Part shown: positions 1-9,142 of the stretch, one piece after another | How the letters are laid out: each line of letters begins with the position of its first letter | Position numbering within the stretch: position 1 is the stretch's first letter | DNA from: Actinoplanes derwentensis | Lineage (GTDB): Bacteria > Actinomycetota > Actinomycetes > Mycobacteriales > Micromonosporaceae | NCBI RefSeq assembly: GCF_900104725.1 | Contig: NZ_LT629758.1 | Span: forward strand, 4,726,501 to 4,790,500 | Direction: 5' to 3' | Length of the DNA stretch: 64,000 nt | The notes under the pieces: generated by a model | Database searches by the model: none | Told to the model about the DNA's origin: nothing | What the model saw: the letters and a program-made list of their open reading frames with translations, nothing else | Position numbers and translations under genes: made by a program

Positions 1-17
1 AACCTGCCGGGCTGGGA

Positions 18-917
18 TCAGCCGACCGTGACGGTCGCCGTGCCGTAGTAGACGCGGTGGTCGGAGCAGGCTCCGCCACAGGCCTGGGAGATCGCGAGCG
101 AATCGCCGAACCGGCTGTTGTTGGCGAAGCGGCTCTCCGGGATGAAGATCATGTCGATCTTCGAGCCGAGACCGCACTTGCCGTTGTCGGTCTTGTTCGT
201 GGTGCCCTCGCCGTAACCGAGACAGACCGGGTCGGTGTCGTCGAGTTCGCGGAAACGGCCCCAGTTGCCGGGGTTGATCGTGGTGTTCGCGGACGCCGCG
301 TACCAGGAGTTGAGCCGGTCGTAGTGCGGCTCGGTGTTGAAGTCACCGGCGATGATCACCGTGTCACCGGCGTCGTCCCAGGCCTCCAACTGGGCGCGGA
401 CCTCGTTGAGCTGGGTGTTGACCATGCTGTACGGGGTGAGGTGCGTCGCGCAGAACCGCAGCCGGGTGCTGTCGACCGGGGCACAGAGCAGGCTGCGGAC
501 CTCACCGTTGTCCTGTGGGTCGACGGTGAGCGAGATCCGGTCGGCGGTGCCCAGCGGACGGCGGCTGAAAATCGCGTTGCCGAACCCGCCGCACACGTTC
601 AGGGCGGATTCGAAACGGGAGTAGTTGGAGGTCAGCGGCCAGCCGGCGGCAGCCAGGCGAGCCTGGACCTCCTTGTACTGATCCCAGCAGATCTCGTTGA
701 GGGCCACCAGGTCGGCGTCCCGGTTGAGGATCGAGGCGACCAACCCGTCAACCATGCCGTTGGTGGTCGAGCCGTCGTTCATGACGTAGCCGGAGACGTT
801 CCACTGCCAGACGGTGACTGTCTGGTTGGTGGCCGCTGACGCCGGTATCGCCATGGCCATCGGTGTGATGACGATGGCGATCGCCGCCACAAGAAGACTC
901 CTGATACGTAACCGCAC
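18..917 (-). CDS. Secreted endonuclease/exonuclease/phosphatase family hydrolase
   Basis: The 299-residue protein has an N-terminal signal peptide (basic start, hydrophobic core to about residue 26, Ala-x-Ala near 28), so it is probably exported. The EEP (DNase I-like) fold motifs are in order: QWN at 38-40, LNE with Glu75, THL with His159, GDFN with Asp192/Asn194, KIDMIF with Asp255 and terminal SDHR with Asp286/His287. These are the metal and catalytic residues of this Mg-dependent phosphodiesterase superfamily. The substrate could be extracellular DNA, phospholipid or a phosphoester and cannot be read from sequence. The GTG start is preceded by GGGAGG with a 5-nt gap. It is transcribed away from the marR-like gene, across a region holding a 40-bp palindrome. 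Confidence 0.85.
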   Translation of the reverse strand: MRLRIRSLLVAAIAIVITPMAMAIPASAATNQTVTVWQWNVSGYVMNDGSTTNGMVDGLVASILNRDADLVALNEICWDQYKEVQARLAAAGWPLTSNYSRFESALNVCGGFGNAIFSRRPLGTADRISLTVDPQDNGEVRSLLCAPVDSTRLRFCATHLTPYSMVNTQLNEVRAQLEAWDDAGDTVIIAGDFNTEPHYDRLNSWYAASANTTINPGNWGRFRELDDTDPVCLGYGEGTTNKTDNGKCGLGSKIDMIFIPESRFANNSRFGDSLAISQACGGACSDHRVYYGTATVTVG

Positions 918-980
918 TGCTACCTCCCGTTAAGTTTGATCGAGCGGCAGTGTACTCAATGGATGGGAATTCGTGGATAC

Positions 981-1020
981 CCGACTGTAACAGTGCTTAC
1001 ATAAGCACTGTTACAGTCGG
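981..1020. promoter_or_regulatory. 40-bp perfect palindrome, probable MarR operator
   Basis: Two 19-base arms (left arm CCGACTGTAACAGTGCTTA at 981-999) are exact reverse complements separated by only CA at 1000-1001. The right arm ends three bases before the GTG start of the marR-like gene. The centre, AGTGCTTAcaTAAGCACT, has the form of a MarR-family operator, and the outer TGTAACA/TGTTACA may be a second nested site. It sits in the divergent gap with the secreted hydrolase gene, so it could control both directions. Autorepression is inferred. Confidence 0.75.
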
Positions 1021-1023
1021 CTC

Positions 1024-1539
1024 GTGACTGACGAGTGGCTGGCTGATCCGACTGAGGAGAGCGTGTGGCGGCCGTGGCGGCTGCTGCAGGCTCGGATGGA
1101 CGCCGAGATCGCGCGGGTCTACGCCGACGTGCGGATCGAAGGGCTCAAGCCGACCTGGGTGATGGAGCTGATCCGGCTGCACGTGCACGGGCCGATGACT
1201 ATCACCGAGCTGGCCGAGTCGGTGCAGATCACGCACTCGGGCATGAGTCAGAAGGTGGCGGCGCTCAAAGCGGCCGGCTGGGTTCGTACCGTCGCCGGTC
1301 CTGATGCCCGTAGCAAACGTGTCGAGATCACCGATCAGGCACGGGCGGTCGTGGGGCGGCTCGCCGCCGAGTGGCGGGCCACTGAGGCGTCGATCGCCGA
1401 GATCGAGGCGGAGATCCCCTACCCGCTGAGCCGGGTCGTCGTCGACATCGAGGCGGCGCTGCACCGTAAGAGCCTGCACGCCCGGATCACCGAACGACTC
1501 GCCGAGGACCCCGCATGGCTCACCGACGGCCCCGCGTAG
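1024..1539 (+). CDS. MarR-family transcriptional regulator
   Basis: A 171-residue protein with a central winged helix-turn-helix: residues about 60-105 carry the pattern MTITELAESVQ, then HSGMSQKVAALKAAGWV, then a wing with D..RSKRVEIT, typical of MarR. The GTG start lies three bases past a 40-bp perfect palindrome, so the transcript is probably leaderless or the operator overlaps the transcription start. The stop codon is followed 3 nt later by the ATG of an MFS exporter gene, the usual MarR-efflux arrangement in which a ligand releases repression of the pump. The ligand is unknown. Confidence 0.85.
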   Translation: MTDEWLADPTEESVWRPWRLLQARMDAEIARVYADVRIEGLKPTWVMELIRLHVHGPMTITELAESVQITHSGMSQKVAALKAAGWVRTVAGPDARSKRVEITDQARAVVGRLAAEWRATEASIAEIEAEIPYPLSRVVVDIEAALHRKSLHARITERLAEDPAWLTDGPA

Positions 1540-1541
1540 CA

Positions 1542-2747
1542 ATGAACCGGGCGCTGATCGACATCGGACCGTTGCGGGCGTCGCCGGACTTCCGGCGGCT
1601 CTGGTTCGGGCAGTTGCTGTCGGGGCTGGGCGGGCAGATGGCCGTCGTGGCGGTGCTCTACCAGGTGTGGGACAGCACCCGCAGCACGATCTGGACCGGG
1701 GCCGCCGGGCTCGCGCAGGCGCTGCCGATCATCGTTTTCGGACTGTTCGCCGGGGCGCTCGTGGATCGGGTGGACCGGCGGCGGTTCTATCTCGTCGCCA
1801 AGGCCGGGCAGGCGGTCTGTGCGGTACTGCTGACCGTGCAGGCGTTCGCCGGTGGGCCGCCGCTGCTGGTACTGGCCCTGGTCGCGATCCAGTCCTGCTT
1901 TGTCGCCGGGGGCGGTCCGGCGGCGCGCACATTCCTGTCCCGGCTGCTGCCTGCCGACCGACTGGCGGCCGGGCTGGCGCTGAACCGGATCTCGTTCCAG
2001 GGTTCGATGCTGCTCGGCCCGGCCCTCGGCGGCCTGATCATCGCCGAGTTCGGGACCGGCGGCGGTTTCCTGATCCACGCGGTCACGTTCGCGGTGGCGT
2101 TGTGGGTGGCCGTACGGCTGCCACCGATGCCGGCGTCACCACAGCCGGGTCTGCGCGGCGTCACCGCCGGGCTGCGGTTCATCAAGACCAATGCGCCGGT
2201 ACGCGGGGCACTCCTCACCGACCTGGCGGCCACCGTACTGGCCATGCCGATCAGCCTGTTCCCGCTCGTGAACGCCGAACGTTTCGGCGACGACCCGCGC
2301 ACCCTGGGCCTGTTCCTCACCGCGATCGCGGTCGGCGGGGTGATCGCGTCGGCGCTGTCCGGCACTTTCACCCGGCTCAGCCCCGGCCCGGTGATGTTCG
2401 CCGGTTCGCTGACCTGGGGTGTGTCGCTGGCCCTGTTCGGCCTGACCCCGAACGCGTGGGCCGCCCTGGCCCTGCTCGCGGTAGCCGGGGCCGCCGACAC
2501 GGTAGCGGTGGTGTCCCGGTCGACGGTGATCCAGACGCACACGCCCGACTCGTTCCTGGGCCGGGCGGCCGCCGCCGAACAGATCGTCGGCCAGGCCGGC
2601 CCCGACGTCGGCAACATGCGCGGCGGCCTGGTCGCGGCCGGTTCCTCAACCACACTCGCCCTGGTCAGCGGGGGCCTGCTGTGCGTAGCAGCGGTCGCGG
2701 CGATAGCCGCCCGCACCCCGGAACTACGCCACCGGGCCGCCGCCTGA
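1542..2747 (+). CDS. MFS transporter (EntS/MFS_3-like exporter)
   Basis: About 401 residues with the hydrophobic periodicity of a 12-helix major facilitator. The start region, with SPDFRRLWFGQLLS before the first helix and VDRVDRRR after helix 2, is characteristic of the MFS_3/EntS branch that exports siderophores and drugs. An ATG at 1515 inside the marR-like gene is in frame, but 1542 gives a more usual N-terminus and only a 2-nt gap from the upstream stop. It is probably co-transcribed with, and repressed by, the MarR protein. The substrate is not predictable from sequence. Confidence 0.8.
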   Translation: MNRALIDIGPLRASPDFRRLWFGQLLSGLGGQMAVVAVLYQVWDSTRSTIWTGAAGLAQALPIIVFGLFAGALVDRVDRRRFYLVAKAGQAVCAVLLTVQAFAGGPPLLVLALVAIQSCFVAGGGPAARTFLSRLLPADRLAAGLALNRISFQGSMLLGPALGGLIIAEFGTGGGFLIHAVTFAVALWVAVRLPPMPASPQPGLRGVTAGLRFIKTNAPVRGALLTDLAATVLAMPISLFPLVNAERFGDDPRTLGLFLTAIAVGGVIASALSGTFTRLSPGPVMFAGSLTWGVSLALFGLTPNAWAALALLAVAGAADTVAVVSRSTVIQTHTPDSFLGRAAAAEQIVGQAGPDVGNMRGGLVAAGSSTTLALVSGGLLCVAAVAAIAARTPELRHRAAA

Positions 2748-2810
2748 TTGCGGGGCGCCGGGCCGGGAGTGCCGGGCCGACGCCGGGGAACGACCGATAG
2801 GCTCGGGCCG

Positions 2811-3395
2811 GTGCGGATACCCACCGATGCCGAGATTCGGGCGCTTCACGAGCGCTACGCCCCTTCGCCGGAAGCGTTCGAGCTGGTGTGGACGCACTGC
2901 GTGATCGTCGCCCGGATCGCTGACTCGTTCGGGCGGAACAGGCTCGGGCCGGGCGATCTCGACATGGCGCTGGTCCGGGCCGGGTGCCTGCTGCACGACA
3001 TCGGGGTCTATCGGCTCGAACCGGCGGAACATTACGTGCGGCACGGGCTGCTCGGTGACGAACTCCTCGGTGCGGCGGGGCTACCCGAGACGCTGCGGCG
3101 GTTCTGCTCGCATCACACCGGCGTCGGCATCACCCGCGACGACGTGCGGGAGCAGCAGCTTCCGTTGCCGGACTGCGACTTCGTGCCGGAGACGGCCGAA
3201 GAGGAACTGGTCATGTACGCCGACAAGTTCCACAGCAAGAGCACCCCGCCCCGGTTCCTGACCGCCGCCACCTTCTCCGAACGGATCGCCCGCTTCGGGC
3301 CGGGCAAGGCGAAACGCTTCGCCGCCCTGGTCGACCGTTTCGGCGAGCCGGACCTGACCACACTCGCCGCCGAATTCGGTCACCGCATCACCTGA
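2811..3395 (+). CDS. HD-domain phosphohydrolase
   Basis: From GTG 2811 the product has 194 residues and begins VRIPTDAEIRALHERYAP. The HD metal-site series is visible: His in WTHC near residue 28, HDIG near 62-63, and a later HH in SHHTG. This matches small HD-superfamily hydrolases of unknown substrate. The reading frame is open further upstream to 2748, but that stretch is Gly/Arg-rich and lacks a ribosome site, so the later start is preferred. It follows the MFS gene on the same strand with a 63-bp gap; a functional link is not evident. Confidence 0.7.
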   Translation: MRIPTDAEIRALHERYAPSPEAFELVWTHCVIVARIADSFGRNRLGPGDLDMALVRAGCLLHDIGVYRLEPAEHYVRHGLLGDELLGAAGLPETLRRFCSHHTGVGITRDDVREQQLPLPDCDFVPETAEEELVMYADKFHSKSTPPRFLTAATFSERIARFGPGKAKRFAALVDRFGEPDLTTLAAEFGHRIT

Positions 3396-3406
3396 GCGAT
3401 CGCGGG

Positions 3407-3523
3407 CCATCGCATTCGGCCCGGCGGTCGCGGGGCGGCCTCAACCCCGTCGTGACCTCGCGCGGTGGATACAGGACGGGCCGCTGCGGTTTGCCCGGCC
3501 CCTGGGGCGTACCGGCAAAAGGT
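3407..3523 (+). repeat. Dispersed intergenic element, copy A
   Basis: About 117 bp, beginning CCATCGCATTCGGCCCGG and ending near GGGGCGTACCGG. It closely matches copy B at 6149-6257 base for base over most of its length and the reverse complement of copies C and D. The centre is a GC-rich imperfect inverted repeat (CCCGTC...GACGGG). It lies between the HD gene and the vWA gene and contains no credible reading frame. Confidence 0.75.
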
Positions 3524-3639
3524 TCTGAATGGTGTTGAACCGCCGGGACGGCTGACCTCGATGGTCACGCTTCAGCGGACAATCGGTCACGTAAGGATTA
3601 CCGAGGGCACCGGCGCGGGGTGGGCGTGGTCTCACCGGT

Positions 3640-5112
3640 ATGCGTAACTCACGGGAGATGAAGCGCCTGACCGTGGCGCTCGCGATAGTGCTCACGATCG
3701 GCGGGTGCAGCGAACCCGGTCAGTCGTCCCAGGAATCGGCGGCTGTCGCGCCTGCCGGTGCCCTGACCGGGACGGCGGCTCCGGCACCGGAGACGGATCC
3801 GGCCGAGAGCCCACAGTCGACGTTCGCGATGGACGTGGACACGGCCTCCTACGACTACGCCCGGAACCTCATCGGGCAGGGCAGCCTTCCGGCGCCGGAG
3901 ACGGTCCGGCCGGAAGAGTTCATCAACGCGTTCCGGCATCCTTATCCGCAGCCGGTCGCCGACGGGTTCAGCATCACCATGGACGGCGCACGCCTGCCGG
4001 ACAGCCACCGCGCCACCCCCGACGGCGACGTTCGACTGCTGCGGGTCGGTCTGCAGACCCGCGCGGACGACGTGTCGGTCAGGCCGGACGCCCAGCTCAC
4101 GTTTGTCCTCGACATCTCCGGGTCGATGGCTGATCCCGGCAAACTGGACGTGGTCAAGGACGCGCTGCGTGCCTACGCCGAGCAGGCCCGGCCCACCGAC
4201 GAAGTCGCCATCGTGACGTTCAGCGACGAGGCTGAGGTGCTTCGTGAGATGTCGCCGGTTCGGGACCGGGGCGGGCTGATCGAGGCGGTCGACCGGCTGA
4301 AGACCGAAGGCGGCACCGACCTCGGACAAGGGCTCACCCGTGGGTACGAGGTGGCCCGCGCCAGTTTCCGCGAAGGCGCCACGAACCGGGTGGTGCTGGT
4401 CTCCGACGCCCTCGCCAACATCGGGAACACCGGCTCGTCGGCGATCCTCGCTCAGGTCCGGGAAGCCGCCGCCAAACAGATCACGCTGCTCGGCGTGGGT
4501 GTCGGCAACGACTACGGCGACCGGCTGATGGAGGAACTGGCCGACAACGGCGACGGTTTCACGGTCTACATCTCCGGAACGACCGACGCGCGTGAGGTGT
4601 TCGTGCACCAACTGCCGGCGGCGCTGCCGGTTCGCGCGCTGGACGCGAAGACACAGGTCACGTTCGATCCGGCCACGGTCGCCGGGTACCGGCTGGTGGG
4701 CTACGACAACCGGCGGCTGGACGCGAGCGACTTCCGCGACGACAGTGTGGACGGCGGCGAGGTGATGGCGGGGCACAGTGTCACCGCGCTCTACCTGGTG
4801 CGGCTGCGGCCCGGCGCGAACGGCCCGGTCGCACACACCCAGTTGCGCTGGCAGGATCCGGGTGACCGGACGCCGCAGGAAGCCGGCGCGGACGTCACCA
4901 CCGCGAGCCTGAGCGGCACTTTCGAGGATGCGGTGGCTGGTCTTCAGGTCACCTATGTGGCGGCCTGGTTCGCCGAACAGCTCCGGCACGGCGACCAGGC
5001 CGGCGCGATCAGCCGCCCGGCACTGCTCACCCTCGCCGACACGACTGCCGCCCGCGCCGACGACCCGGCCGTGACCGAACTGGCCGCACTCATCCGCCGC
5101 AGCGGGGAGTAG
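3640..5112 (+). CDS. von Willebrand factor A domain lipoprotein (YfbK-like)
   Basis: A 490-residue lipoprotein: the signal peptide ends in a lipobox with Cys23 (TIGGC). Next come an N-terminal vWF-A-associated domain (FAMDVDTASYDYARN near 60), a complete vWA domain with MIDAS motif DISGSM near residue 164, and a C-terminal DUF3520-like region. This layout matches YfbK/TerF-like surface vWA proteins that bind a divalent cation and probably mediate protein contacts. An alternative start at 3658 (MKRLTVALAIV) would give a more compact signal peptide. A strong stem-loop follows the stop. No partner gene is adjacent. Confidence 0.85.
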   Translation: MRNSREMKRLTVALAIVLTIGGCSEPGQSSQESAAVAPAGALTGTAAPAPETDPAESPQSTFAMDVDTASYDYARNLIGQGSLPAPETVRPEEFINAFRHPYPQPVADGFSITMDGARLPDSHRATPDGDVRLLRVGLQTRADDVSVRPDAQLTFVLDISGSMADPGKLDVVKDALRAYAEQARPTDEVAIVTFSDEAEVLREMSPVRDRGGLIEAVDRLKTEGGTDLGQGLTRGYEVARASFREGATNRVVLVSDALANIGNTGSSAILAQVREAAAKQITLLGVGVGNDYGDRLMEELADNGDGFTVYISGTTDAREVFVHQLPAALPVRALDAKTQVTFDPATVAGYRLVGYDNRRLDASDFRDDSVDGGEVMAGHSVTALYLVRLRPGANGPVAHTQLRWQDPGDRTPQEAGADVTTASLSGTFEDAVAGLQVTYVAAWFAEQLRHGDQAGAISRPALLTLADTTAARADDPAVTELAALIRRSGE

Positions 5113-5120
5113 ACCCGATG

Positions 5121-5158
5121 CCGGGCGGACGGGCCGATTCCCCGGCCCGTCCGCCCGG
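5121..5158 (+). terminator. Strong GC hairpin after the vWA gene
   Basis: A perfect 16-bp stem (5121-5136 pairing with 5143-5158) closes a 6-nt loop, ATTCCC. It starts 8 nt after the vWA stop codon. There is no U-run, as is common for actinobacterial terminators. Confidence 0.65.
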
Positions 5159-5212
5159 CCCGGCGGTAAATGGTCATCGAACTCTCCGGTCGTCGTGGCA
5201 GCATTCTCGGGC

Positions 5213-6124
5213 ATGACTCACCAGCAGACTTCGATTCCGGCAGGACGAGGCCGACTGTCACTTCACGAGTTTCTCGGCCCGGTTCCGGCGAAGGTCGACC
5301 TTGCCGTCGAGTGTCTGGAGCGGGTTGATTGTGGTCGGTATGTACGCGAGAAGGTCCAGTACTCCGTCGGCCCGGACGAGCGTGTCTCGGCGTACGTCTG
5401 TGTTCCCCACGATCTCACCGGTGCAGCCCCGGCGGTGTTCTGTCATCACCAGCACGCCAGCCGCTTCGATCTCGGGAAGAGTGAGGTCGTCGGATTAGCC
5501 GGCGATCCGGACCAGGCGTACGCGCAGGAGTTGGCAGAGCGCGGTTTCGTCACCATCGCGCCGGACGCGATCGGGTTCGAGGAACGCAACTGGAGTCCGG
5601 ACGGGGCTTCCAACATCAGCTGGTTCGAGTTGTCCACCCGCCTGGTCCGAGGACGGACACTGCTCGCGTCCTGCCTGCACGAGATCTCGACGGCCCTGGA
5701 CTACCTGACGTCGCGCCCGGACGTCGACGGGAGTCGCATCGGGTTCCTCGGCCATTCCTACGGCGGCCGGATGGCCCTGTGGGCACCGGCCTACGACCGC
5801 CGCATCGCCGCCTCGGTCTCGCACTGCGGCTGCATCCCGTTTCGGCGCTCGTACTCGCACGACACCGGCATCCAAGCCGAGTTCGTACTCCCCGGATTCG
5901 CCGCACGGTACGACCTCGAGGACGTCATCGCCTGTTTCGATCAGACGGCTCTGCTCATCTCCGCCGGAACGACCGACAAATGGAGCCGCGGCGCTGAGGA
6001 CCTCTTCGCCGCCGTGGGGCGAACGCTCGGCAACCGCGTCGAACTGGCCCGATACGACGCCGGGCATGTCTTCACCGAAGCAATGCGAGAGCGGGCGTAC
6101 CAGTTCCTGAAGGATCGCCTCTGA
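5213..6124 (+). CDS. Alpha/beta hydrolase (dienelactone hydrolase/acetyl-esterase-like)
   Basis: From ATG 5213 the product is 303 residues; a GTG at 5195 is also in frame. The nucleophile elbow GHSYGG, the acid in GTTDKW and the base in GHVFTE form the alpha/beta-hydrolase triad. A long N-terminal part with VFCHHQHASRF supplies the oxyanion strand. It is similar in layout to the large dienelactone-hydrolase/acetyl-xylan-esterase group, cytosolic, without a signal peptide. The substrate is unknown; it is not clearly part of the steroid regulon, since no KstR box is visible upstream. Confidence 0.75.
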   Translation: MTHQQTSIPAGRGRLSLHEFLGPVPAKVDLAVECLERVDCGRYVREKVQYSVGPDERVSAYVCVPHDLTGAAPAVFCHHQHASRFDLGKSEVVGLAGDPDQAYAQELAERGFVTIAPDAIGFEERNWSPDGASNISWFELSTRLVRGRTLLASCLHEISTALDYLTSRPDVDGSRIGFLGHSYGGRMALWAPAYDRRIAASVSHCGCIPFRRSYSHDTGIQAEFVLPGFAARYDLEDVIACFDQTALLISAGTTDKWSRGAEDLFAAVGRTLGNRVELARYDAGHVFTEAMRERAYQFLKDRL

Positions 6125-6148
6125 GCCGCAGGGCCGCAGGGAGCAAGA

Positions 6149-6257
6149 CCATCGCATTCGGCCCGGCGCTCGCGGGGTGGCCTCAGCCCTGTCGCCACCT
6201 CGCGGGGTGGCGACAGGGCGGGCTGTTGCGGTTGACCGGCCCCTGGGGCGTACCAGA
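6149..6257 (+). repeat. Dispersed intergenic element, copy B
   Basis: The best-preserved copy of the family found at 3407, 8874, 54808 and 59483. It contains a perfect 12-bp stem (6188-6199 with 6206-6217, loop TCGCGG) and ends GGGGCGTACCAG. It lies between convergent genes, so it may also serve as a bidirectional terminator. Confidence 0.8.
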
Positions 6258-6259
6258 AA

Positions 6260-6427
6260 TCATCTCTGCCCGTAGAAGTCGGGGGGTGTGAGCGGGTCGT
6301 TGTCGGCGATGTTCTGGGCTATCTCGGTCGCACTCGGGTTGAGGGCGGCCATGACCGCGGTGACGCCGATCGCGGCCAGTACCGCGGCTATCACCGCGCT
6401 GAGCAGCATGAATCTGAACGGAACCAT
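6260..6427 (-). CDS. Small single-pass membrane protein, DUF2613-like
   Basis: A 55-residue protein starting MVPFRFMLLSAVIAA. It has one hydrophobic segment (about residues 7-28), then a short polar tail with Asn/Asp/Pro that ends YGQR. The size, single helix and terminal YGxR resemble DUF2613 proteins of actinobacteria; this is from memory and not searched. AAAGGAG lies 6 nt before the ATG, a strong ribosome site. The start is 11 nt after the fadA5 stop codon, so it is almost certainly co-transcribed from the KstR-controlled fadA5 promoter. Its function is unknown; a membrane role in steroid uptake or enzyme tethering is possible but speculative. Confidence 0.7.
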   Translation of the reverse strand: MVPFRFMLLSAVIAAVLAAIGVTAVMAALNPSATEIAQNIADNDPLTPPDFYGQR

Positions 6428-6438
6428 CGGGTGCTCCT

Positions 6439-7554
<1,116 letters not shown>

Positions 7555-7555
7555 C

Positions 7556-7569
7556 TAGAACCTGTTCTC
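7556..7569. promoter_or_regulatory. KstR operator between fadA5 and cyp125
   Basis: TAGAACCTGTTCTC fits the KstR half-site pattern TnnAACnnGTTnnA at all core positions, with one outer base (final C for A) off. It is 14 nt upstream of the fadA5 start and about 70 nt upstream of the cyp125 start, so it can repress both divergent genes. Confidence 0.8.
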
Positions 7570-7637
7570 GATTGAACCTATCAAATCTCACAACGCTCAT
7601 GTTTGAATCGGTGGAACTTGTTGCTGTAGGAGGAGCT

Positions 7638-8858
7638 GTGGCTGAGCCGCGCACCCGCATCGACCCCACCGATCCGGACATCTATCTGCACGGCATTCCG
7701 CACGCCGAGTTCGCCGAGATGCGGGCCGGTGATCCGGTCCGCTGGATCCCACAGGTTCGCGGGAGCGCCGGTTTCGACGACGAGGGCTACTGGGCAGTGA
7801 CCCGGCACGCCGACGTGATGGCGGTGTCCCGCAACAGCGACGTCTTCTCCAGCCGGGAGAACACCGCGATCGCCCGCTTCCAGCCGGACATGACCCGCGA
7901 GGGCATCGAGATGCAGCAGGCGATCATGCTCAACATGGATCCGCCGCAGCACACCGCGCAGCGCGCGATCGTCTCCCGCGGTTTCACACCGCGCGCGATC
8001 AACAGTCTGCGGGCGGCTCTCGCCGAGCGCGCTGAACAGATCGTCGGGGCGTTGAAAGCCGACAACGGCGATTTCGTGACGGACATCGCCTGCGAGTTGC
8101 CGCTTCAGGCCATCGCCGAACTACTCGGCGTCCCCCAGGCGGACCGCGGCAACGTCTTCGAATGGTCCAACTCGATGATCGGTTACGACGATCCCGAGTT
8201 CAACGGCGCCGACCCGATGGAATCGGCGATGGGCCTGCTCGGCTACGCCATGCAGATGGCCGACGAACGCCAGACCTGCCCCCGCGACGACATCGTCACC
8301 ACCCTGGTCAAAGCCGAGATCGACGGCGAGAACCTGTCCGTCGACGAGTTCGGCTTCTTCGTCCTGATGCTCGCGGTGGCCGGCAACGAGACCACCCGCA
8401 ACGCCATCTCGCACGGCATGCACGCCCTCCTCACCCACCCCGAGCAGTGGGAGCTCTACAAACAGACCCGCCCGCGCACCGCCGTCGACGAGTTCGTCCG
8501 CTGGGGCAGCCCGATCAACGTCTTCCAGCGCACCGCCACCCAGGACACGGTCCTTTCCGGTCAACAGATCGACAAAGGTCAGCGGGTGGCGATGTTCTAC
8601 GGCTCCGCCAACTACGACGACGCCGTCTTCACCACCCCGCACGTCTTCGACATCACCCGCAGCCCCAACCCGCACCTGGGTTTCGGCGGCAGCGGCGCCC
8701 ACTTCTGCCTCGGCGCCAACCTGGCCCGCCTCGAGATCGACCTGATCTTCAACGCCCTGGCCGACCACACCCCGGACATCACCCTGACCGGCCCGGCCCA
8801 GCGCCTGCGCTCCGGCTGGATCAACGGCATCAAACACCTCCCGGTCCGGTACCGCTGA
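7638..8858 (+). CDS. cyp125: Steroid C26/27 monooxygenase, cytochrome P450 CYP125
   Basis: CYP125 oxidises the terminal side-chain carbon of cholesterol/cholestenone to the alcohol and acid, the first side-chain step. The protein shares long stretches with mycobacterial CYP125: DVFSS.EN, MLNMD.P.HT, RGFTPRA, CELPLQAIA.LLGVPQ.DRG, the I-helix AGNETTRN, DEFVRW (ExxR region), GQRV.MFY.SAN, heme loop FGGSGAHFCLG (Cys at about 357) and RLRSGW.NGIKH. GTG 7638 follows an AGGAGGAG ribosome site; ATG 7599 is an alternative giving 13 more residues. No ferredoxin gene is adjacent. Confidence 0.95.
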   Translation: MAEPRTRIDPTDPDIYLHGIPHAEFAEMRAGDPVRWIPQVRGSAGFDDEGYWAVTRHADVMAVSRNSDVFSSRENTAIARFQPDMTREGIEMQQAIMLNMDPPQHTAQRAIVSRGFTPRAINSLRAALAERAEQIVGALKADNGDFVTDIACELPLQAIAELLGVPQADRGNVFEWSNSMIGYDDPEFNGADPMESAMGLLGYAMQMADERQTCPRDDIVTTLVKAEIDGENLSVDEFGFFVLMLAVAGNETTRNAISHGMHALLTHPEQWELYKQTRPRTAVDEFVRWGSPINVFQRTATQDTVLSGQQIDKGQRVAMFYGSANYDDAVFTTPHVFDITRSPNPHLGFGGSGAHFCLGANLARLEIDLIFNALADHTPDITLTGPAQRLRSGWINGIKHLPVRYR

Positions 8859-8873
8859 ACTTCCATCCCCGAT

Positions 8874-8988
8874 CCTTTCCGGTACGCCTCCGGCGCCGGA
8901 CAACCGCAACGGCCCGCCCCGTCCCCACCGCGCGAGGTGGCGACGGGGCTGAGGCCGCCCCGCGCCCGCCGGGCCGAATGCGGTGGCC
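8874..8988 (-). repeat. Dispersed intergenic element, copy C
   Basis: The reverse complement of copies A/B, covering the gap after cyp125. It has a stem formed by CCCGTC/GACGGG and CCACC/GGTGG around loop GCGCGA, and the same flanks (GGTACGCC at one end, CCGGGCCGAATGCG at the other). Confidence 0.8.
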
Positions 8989-9027
8989 AGGCCCCGTCCG
9001 CCCCACACCGCACACGACCACGTCCAG

Positions 9028-9130
9028 CGCGCCGAGTCGGGGTGCGAATCGAACCGCAACTCGGCACGCGAAGCGGCAACGCCAACAGCGTGCCGAACTG
9101 AGGTGCGGAACGAACCGCAACTCGGCACGC
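9028..9130. repeat. Duplicated inverted-repeat element between convergent genes
   Basis: Two related 42-43-bp units (9028-9069 and 9088-9130). Each ends GAACCGCAACTCGGCACGC and begins with a partial inverse (GCGTGCCGAACTGAGGTGCG in the second). Each can fold on itself. It lies between cyp125 and the DUF3068 gene, so a two-way terminator role is plausible. Similar units occur at 43728 and 59597. Confidence 0.6.
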
Positions 9131-9142
9131 CGGGCGGGTCGG

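Noticed and set aside
3649..5214. A 521-codon minus-strand frame opposite the vWA gene
   Set aside because: Antisense shadow; the plus strand has lipobox and MIDAS motif in the right order.
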